Both the position numbers and the translations under genes were made by a program. DNA of 62,000 nt from Acanthaster planci (lineage: Eukaryota; Echinodermata; Asteroidea; Valvatida; Acanthasteridae). Position 1 is the stretch's first letter, and each line of letters begins with the position of its first letter. Below are positions 58,301-62,000 of this stretch, in pieces. The stretch lies in assembly GCF_001949145.1 (NCBI RefSeq), contig NW_019091533.1, positions 459,580-521,579 on the forward strand, read 5' to 3'. Below the pieces are notes generated by a model that was not told the origin of the DNA, searched no databases, and was given only the letters and a program-made list of their open reading frames with translations.

Positions 58301-59085
58301 TCCTCAGACCGTGCATTGACAAACTATTAGCCGTTCATGTTATACCACGTAGGCCTACCACTTCATCAAGCTAGATCCTGAGCATTATTACGAAATCGGA
58401 CTGCAATAAATGTTGCCAAGATTTGTTTTTCAAAATGTAAGTTTTATCACTCGTAATTGCGAAACGCACTGTTTATGTCCAGTGGTGTGTCCAGGCATTA
58501 GGTCAGGGGCGGGCGTCAAAATAGACGTATTTTGAGGAGAATTACTGTCCAGATTTTTACATCCATAAGAGAATTCTAATTTTTTTTACAAGAATCTGGA
58601 GCCAAACAGCCTCAAACATTTGATAAAGTAATAAAATCTCGAACTAGCCTTCAGCCAAGGCGAGCACAGCACCCTCGGTGTTTACATTAAGCTCGAAAAA
58701 ATACTTGCGCTGGTGGTGCCACTAGCCTTTTTCCCTGTCAGTATCAAGCATGCCAGGCACGTGCGCCTTGACAGGAGGTTAATCTCGAACTACCAACGGA
58801 ACTCGCGCCAGTTCTCCCCAAATATTTGTTTGTGGAGACGGCGAATTGAACAATATGCCTCGGTGAGTTTATCCAGAATTGAAGCGAAAACAGAATTTGG
58901 AAGATTTCAGAAGTTCATGAATATTAACAGACTGCAATATTTGTACTTACATGGAGTACCACTTGTTCTTCCTCTGTCGTTTCAAACTCAGGAGCAGCCA
59001 CAAATGCTGGTGCTGCTTGAGCAATCGGTGATGCCACCATCGCTATTAAGAAAAGCGAGGCCACCGTTAAGCGCAGGGAATCCAT
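43160..59085 (-). CDS. inter-alpha-trypsin inhibitor heavy chain (ITIH) homologue (whole gene span)
   Basis: Seventeen exons join in phase to 2886 nt, 961 residues plus stop, close to vertebrate ITIH length. Layout: signal peptide about 1-24; an acidic tyrosine tract about 60-74; VIT domain about 78-205; VWA domain from about 330 with MIDAS DVSGS (D337, S339, S341), T408 in GGT-N and D444 in LTDG; a linker rich in S, Q and G at about 655-727; and the C-terminal ITIH domain from 729 to the end. The motif DPHF (731-734) is present. In vertebrate heavy chains the pro-region after this Asp is removed and the Asp is esterified to chondroitin sulfate, allowing transfer to hyaluronan. The protein should be secreted and act in extracellular matrix; the crosslink in this organism is inferred. 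It is intact with no frameshift. Which vertebrate paralogue it matches cannot be told; an ancestral position is likely. Confidence 0.95.
43604..43780 (-). CDS. ITIH exon 16: C-terminal domain
   Basis: Acceptor TTACTCAG, donor ATCG|GTAAGC, phase 1 to 1. It reads [20 protein letters not shown] and [20 protein letters not shown], matching the LGFYVVD....S..THGLLGQ block. Confidence 0.94.
44034..44219 (-). CDS. ITIH exon 15: C-terminal domain
   Basis: Acceptor CGTCACAG, donor AGAG|GTGAAA, phase 1 to 1. It reads [39 protein letters not shown] and [10 protein letters not shown], aligning with G..VTGQI.......YFGK. Confidence 0.93.
44625..44737. mobile_element. second foldback MITE, adjacent
   Basis: GGATTCGGCTTAG, then TCGCTGGTTCC, pair with inverted GGAACCAGCGA and CTAAGCCGAATC. 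Length is about 112 bp. It lies 46 bp from the next foldback. Confidence 0.65.
44783..44921. mobile_element. foldback MITE in ITIH intron
   Basis: GGGCGTTTCACAATAGTGCG at the left and CGCACTACTGTGAAACGCCC at the right are inverted with one mismatch. Pairing extends through CCAAGA and CTTGCAA. Length is about 138 bp. Confidence 0.75.
44993..45106 (-). CDS. ITIH exon 14: DPHF site
   Basis: Acceptor TTCCCCAG, donor TTGG|GTAAAT, phase 1 to 1. It reads [20 protein letters not shown] then [16 protein letters not shown] is the conserved processing and chondroitin-attachment site of ITIH heavy chains 1-3. Confidence 0.95.
45595..45666 (-). CDS. ITIH exon 13: Gly/Ser linker
   Basis: Acceptor CTTCCAAAG, donor TATG|GTAAGA, phase 1 to 1. 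It reads [20 protein letters not shown]. Low-complexity flexible linker before the DPHF region. Confidence 0.85.
46955..47132 (-). CDS. ITIH exon 12
   Basis: Acceptor CTCCGTAG, donor GCAG|GTATCA, phase 0 to 1. It reads [20 protein letters not shown] and then an S/Q-rich linker with STSSSQ-like composition. It completes the family phrase Y.FVTPLTS.VV. Confidence 0.94.
47963..48124 (-). CDS. ITIH exon 11
   Basis: Acceptor ACTTGTAG, donor AGG|GTAATG, 54 codons, phase 0. It reads [20 protein letters not shown] and [10 protein letters not shown], matching the F..RLWAYLTI..LL...AL.LSL block. Confidence 0.94.
48500..48901 (-). CDS. ITIH exon 10: VWA end and following domain
   Basis: Acceptor TTCATAAAG, donor CAG|GTAAAT, 134 codons, phase 0 to 0, the longest exon. 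It reads [20 protein letters not shown], then [18 protein letters not shown] and [13 protein letters not shown]. Confidence 0.96.
49478..49626 (-). CDS. ITIH exon 9: VWA with MIDAS Thr and LTDG
   Basis: Acceptor TCGCTAG, phase 1. It reads [15 protein letters not shown] and [20 protein letters not shown]. The donor CAG|GTCCGC is weak, but alignment and phase 0 of the next exon require it. A GTGTCA at 49497 would drop the VTN block. Confidence 0.88.
50013..50130. repeat. foldback element in ITIH intron
   Basis: TCCGAA, AGAGCTAGG and CTAGGTC words on the left are matched by inverted GACCTAGC, TAGCTCT and TTCGGA words on the right. It is about 115 bp, MITE-like, and lies 56 bp from exon 8. Confidence 0.5.
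50186..50307 (-). CDS. ITIH exon 8: VWA
   Basis: Acceptor CTTTGCAG, donor TACG|GTGAGT, phase 2 to 1. It reads [20 protein letters not shown] then [13 protein letters not shown]. Confidence 0.93.
50761..50927 (-). CDS. ITIH exon 7: VWA start with MIDAS
   Basis: Acceptor TGGCCAG, donor AG|GTAAAA, phase 0 to 2. It reads [33 protein letters not shown] and [12 protein letters not shown]. DxSxS of the metal site is intact. Confidence 0.97.
52141..52422 (-). CDS. ITIH exon 6: VIT to VWA connector
   Basis: Acceptor TTCCTAG, donor CAG|GTATGT, 94 codons, phase 0 to 0. It reads [34 protein letters not shown] and [18 protein letters not shown], all typical ITIH segments. Confidence 0.95.
52701..52812. 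repeat. 28-bp tandem repeat, four copies
   Basis: The unit AACTGTGGACCTCCTATAGC plus CACCGTCC occurs four times in 112 bp; the first copy has one base change. It lies in the intron between ITIH exons 5 and 6. Confidence 0.9.
52893..53031 (-). CDS. ITIH exon 5: VIT domain end
   Basis: Acceptor AAATGCAG, donor CAG|GTATGG, phase 2 to 0. It reads [20 protein letters not shown] then QELLQRR. The frame stays open upstream of the acceptor, but that part is intron by alignment. Confidence 0.93.
53557..53667 (-). CDS. ITIH exon 4: VIT domain
   Basis: Acceptor TTGATAG, donor CA|GTAAGT, phase 2 to 2. It reads [20 protein letters not shown] then [12 protein letters not shown], aligning with the VKEK.AQ..Y..A...G..AG block of the family. 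Confidence 0.95.
54237..54409 (-). CDS. ITIH exon 3: VIT domain start
   Basis: Acceptor CCTCCAG, donor CAT|GTAAAT, phase 0 to 2. It reads [20 protein letters not shown], then [20 protein letters not shown], the hallmark of VIT domains. Confidence 0.95.
54600..56340. other. ITIH intron 2, remainder
   Basis: About 1.7 kb of AT-rich DNA without a recognised exon. Frames at 55630-55872 (plus) and 55647-56102 (minus) overlap each other and have no domain content. Confidence 0.4.
55070..55113 (+). repeat. G-run, C-run and CA microsatellite
   Basis: GGGGGGGGG near 55062-55072, then CCCCCCCCC followed by about eight CA units. It lies in the long ITIH intron 2. Another C-run plus CA array is at 59869-59890. 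Confidence 0.85.
56367..56456 (-). CDS. ITIH exon 2: acidic tyrosine-rich linker
   Basis: Acceptor TTTTGCAG, donor AGG|GTAGGC, 30 codons, phase 0. It reads [14 protein letters not shown] then [15 protein letters not shown]. Tyrosines among acidic residues resemble sulfation sites. Confidence 0.8.
56560..58900. other. ITIH intron 1
   Basis: No exon recognised. At 57270-57510 the words TTTTCACTC and GAGTGAAAA recur in both orientations, suggesting an old foldback repeat. A C-run is at 56860-56870. Confidence 0.4.
58951..59085 (-). CDS. ITIH exon 1: signal peptide
   Basis: [20 protein letters not shown] then IAQA gives a clean signal peptide. Donor CAT|GTAAGT, phase 0, 45 codons. An in-frame ATG 33 nt upstream (59118) would add 11 polar residues before the hydrophobic core; the inner ATG was preferred. 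Confidence 0.9.
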
Positions 59086-59129
59086 TCCGGCAAATCTGAA
59101 CGTCTCTTCAATCGCCAAACTTCAGAGAA

Positions 59130-62000
59130 GGTGGCCGGGTAAGGACCGATTCTGGTTTCACAGTTCGACACTGCGAGAGTTTCAAAGGGCTGAGTTAGAA
59201 CGCACAAAATGATTTTAAACCGACGGCACAACTTCACGCGTACACCTGCTTTGTTCTGTGGTTCTCGAAACTAGTCTAGTGATGAGCTGATCGTCAACGA
59301 CACCACCAAACCAATAATACGATACTGCAGCAAACCTATACAGAAGTACCGATCTCCTTTACGGACACGGAGCGAGGAAACAGCATGGAACAAGATCGCC
59401 AACCCTCGTCAACGCCACACCGTAAATGTTAAAACAGGGAGAGAGAGCTACAGCTAACTAGCTCCCCAAGGTTTCCGCTCTGTGGTCGGCGGTGCTAATT
59501 TGGGCGCCAAAAAGCGCCCAAGTACTTGTTTGTTTTTATTAAGCGCCTAAAAATCACAAGCAACCGAAATTCAACAGGGTGATCGATTGTTGTACTGCGT
59601 GTTCAGTAAATAAACTACTCTTCCCAACTTACCCTGTTTATTTTTTGCCCAGTGTAATCCAAGTTCACAATTTTACACCGCTTAACAACCCCCCCGTCGA
59701 ATACAATTTCAGATATGTACACCTTATTACTCGTTGAGAACAATGAATGACAATGAACCCTGTAAGAAAGTAAAGTTTAAAAAAACACAAGGTGGCTATA
59801 CCATTAGCTACAAGACTGCAGTCACGTGCAAGCCAGGCACTCAGGGTAGCGCTTAGAGTAAATCGACCCCCCCCCACACACACACACACGCACATGTATA
59901 TAGACATCAAGCTGACAAAATCTTAGTTGTTACGCTCTTTCGATGTGAAGTATGGGTTTACTGGATAATTTTGAGATGATTAATTTTCTGTGAAAACTGG
60001 GACATTGGGTAGGCCTATGTAGGAGAGGTAAACTAGAAGGTTGGGACTGTAAGAACCAAGTGCCCGTCCCCTCCCGGGAGTAAAAGCATTCTCCATTGCG
60101 AGGGTGGAAGATATGTGGGGGCCCAGCCCCCTCCCCTTCAAATTCTGCTTTGGTCTCCAATAGCCATGCACCCCCATAGCCACCCCCACTCAGCCAAAGC
60201 TATACTTCAGTTCTAAAATATCAACACCCCAACTTAATTCCGGCAGGAAAAATGCAACCAGGGATTGTATTTGGCAGGACGCGATCGGGAAAGAAATTTG
60301 ACAAAACTTTCAGTGCCAAAGATGAAAGTTAGCAGCGTTGCCATGAAACTTAGTTTTGCCTGGCAGGGTCACGGATGTTTTTTCCGGGTATAGCCCTCTC
60401 CGTTCAAGTCCGTACCAGTCACTTTCCCAGTGCTCGGCGGCCAGGGGTTAAAAGTTCTGGAAGTTCCCTTGAACAGCCTCGCACGGGCCGGCACCGTCCC
60501 TGCTGGGACGCCTGGATGATCGATCACGAGAGATAATTCAACAAATAAGAAAGAGTAAAAGCGATGCAGCATTCGCCACATGTTCACCTTGACGCAGCAT
60601 TGAACCCTTGCCAGAAACAATTACAAGACACTTCAAACCTGTGGGTGTCGCACGGCAGGCGGTTGTGCACGATATTACACTTTGATCCTTTGTGCCAGGT
60701 ACTTCAGGAGTTTTATTGTTGCAAGACACAAGTATTGAGCAAAGGAAAAAAGTAAGCCAAACGAGAATCCAAAAGGAAATACCCGTTCGTAAGGCATTTA
60801 CTTGTTTTCAAAATATACAAACAGAGCGGTAGATTGAGGAATGCCGATAAGTCGCATTCACCCAAATAAACCCACTTTCAACGACTGAGTCTCTCCATGT
60901 TTGCTCTTTTTAAGTGCCTTCTTTTTAAAATAAAACACGTTTTTGGCAAAGTCTGCATTTTGCTTTCTTGTTGCAAGTGTTCAATTGTCAATGTCAAGTC
61001 TAAATTAAAATTGTAGAGGCATGTCAATTATCAAGTACTATGCTCTCTCCACTTGCACACAATAATAAGGCGTTCTTTGCGAAAGCAGCTCCCAAACAAA
61101 TACACGGTTGTAGAAAACATTCATAGTTAAGTCATTGGAAGCACAATACCTCTGCTACCAACTGGACATAGTAAATGAAAAAAAAGAAAAACAAGTTTGA
61201 TCCAAGCCATTTGGCTCATCGGGCCGGTATAAATGAAAGACCGTCATTAATTTAAAAAAAATCCGATAACACACCAACACATCTGTCCTTGCGTTAACTT
61301 AAATACTACCACCGAAGCCTATTACGGGTATTTTCTTCTTTTTGACCTCAACAATATCAACTCCTGAACTCAGTCCTCTTGAAGAGCCGCAATTCTCTTG
61401 AAGACATTTCGCAATTAAATGAGGGTAAAGCAAAACAGTGTAACCTTGATCTAGGCGTTGAGCTTGTTATTAATAGAGTCGACCCGCTGATGATAAAAAA
61501 AAATCCCCAAACAGCGCCTTGTATAATGTATACTTTGTACATGTCCATGTACATGTACTACATCTATCAATGGTCACGCGCCGGTTCGCAGCGGGTGCAT
61601 GCCTTGTGCGTGCCCAGCGGGCATGCATAGTAATAATGTGCGTACGTAAAGAACGGTCCATAAACGGACGGACGGCTAAACAGGCAAGTACGCAAGTACG
61701 TACGCACAAAATGCCGCCGAGTTTTCAGACCCTCTTCCCCCGTATGCATGGCGTACGCAGTGGCTCAACCCCCCCCCCCCCTTACGCGTACGCATTCCAC
61801 ATACCTCTTGACTTCTCAGGGTAGATTGCTTGAGCATCATTAATGTCACAGTACATTGTACATCTACTGTAGTACTGTTATTCGTACGTCGCTTCCAAAT
61901 TCTTAAATAAATGACCAAAGCAATGACAGGTTTTTATATCGATATTTCTTTATTGTAGGCCCAGGAAAATTTACTTGGTAGCTTATAAGAAAAAATGTTG
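59130..62000. other. upstream flank of ITIH and intergenic DNA
   Basis: The ITIH promoter should lie just above 59.13 kb, but no core element is certain. A GC-richer minus-strand frame at 60369-60540 (VIDHPGVPAGTVPARARLFK) is unrecognised. The region 61550-61800 is dense in GTACGC-type words and a C-run. No gene is supported. Confidence 0.4.

Noticed and set aside
60369-60620. Minus-strand frame with PARARLFKGTSRTFNPWPPST
   Set aside because: GC-richer and open, but unrecognised and without splice signals or neighbours.

Overview
This window is animal nuclear DNA, most likely from an echinoderm or another ambulacrarian. It has short exons with GT/AG borders, long AT-rich introns, tRNA-derived SINE and LINE relics, and many small foldback elements. 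The palindrome TAGGCCTA occurs at least eight times in noncoding DNA; I associate this with ambulacrarian genomes from memory, not from a search. No bacterial operon, CRISPR array, rRNA gene or standalone tRNA gene was seen. A run of N (37821-38195) is an assembly gap.

Three gene loci are supported. (1) Minus strand, about 29.3 to 3.0 kb: a large secreted or extracellular mosaic protein of about 26 recognised exons. Its order is a candidate signal peptide, an EGF-like module, one cadherin repeat, a long region with about six copies of an unrecognised beta-rich repeat carrying a '(L/F)xGxVxN' motif, one complete F5/8 type C (discoidin) domain, and a cysteine-containing tail ending in TAA. Splice phases agree at every junction from the EGF exon's 3' end through exon 24. 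Two joints are unresolved: exon 1 to the EGF exon, and exon 24 to exon 25. (2) Plus strand, 31.5 to 40.6 kb: two paralogous long first coding exons (31514 and 34907) of an unrecognised family. Both end in the same splice phase and both read into a downstream exon at 40400. They are either alternative first exons or a tandem duplicate. (3) Minus strand, 59.1 to 43.2 kb: a complete 17-exon inter-alpha-trypsin inhibitor heavy chain (ITIH) gene. Its spliced CDS is 2886 nt (961 residues), with signal peptide, VIT domain, VWA domain with intact MIDAS, and C-terminal ITIH domain. It keeps the DPHF motif at which vertebrate heavy chains are joined to chondroitin sulfate.

Layout: 0-3 kb is gene-poor and holds two foldback elements and one doubtful terminal exon. 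From 3 to 29.3 kb is the mosaic gene, with a LINE 3' end against exon 24, a SINE in the cadherin intron, and a long perfect hairpin. From 29.3 to 31.5 kb nothing is supported. From 31.5 to 43.1 kb is the unknown gene, the gap, and a TTAA-flanked foldback just upstream of the shared exon. From 43.1 to 59.1 kb is the ITIH gene with several foldbacks and a 28-bp tandem array in its introns. From 59.2 to 62 kb is low-complexity intergenic DNA.

The mosaic protein and the ITIH protein both look like secreted matrix components, but nothing in the sequence shows that they act together. All exon borders were read by eye from ORF, splice motif and phase agreement; none is confirmed by transcripts.
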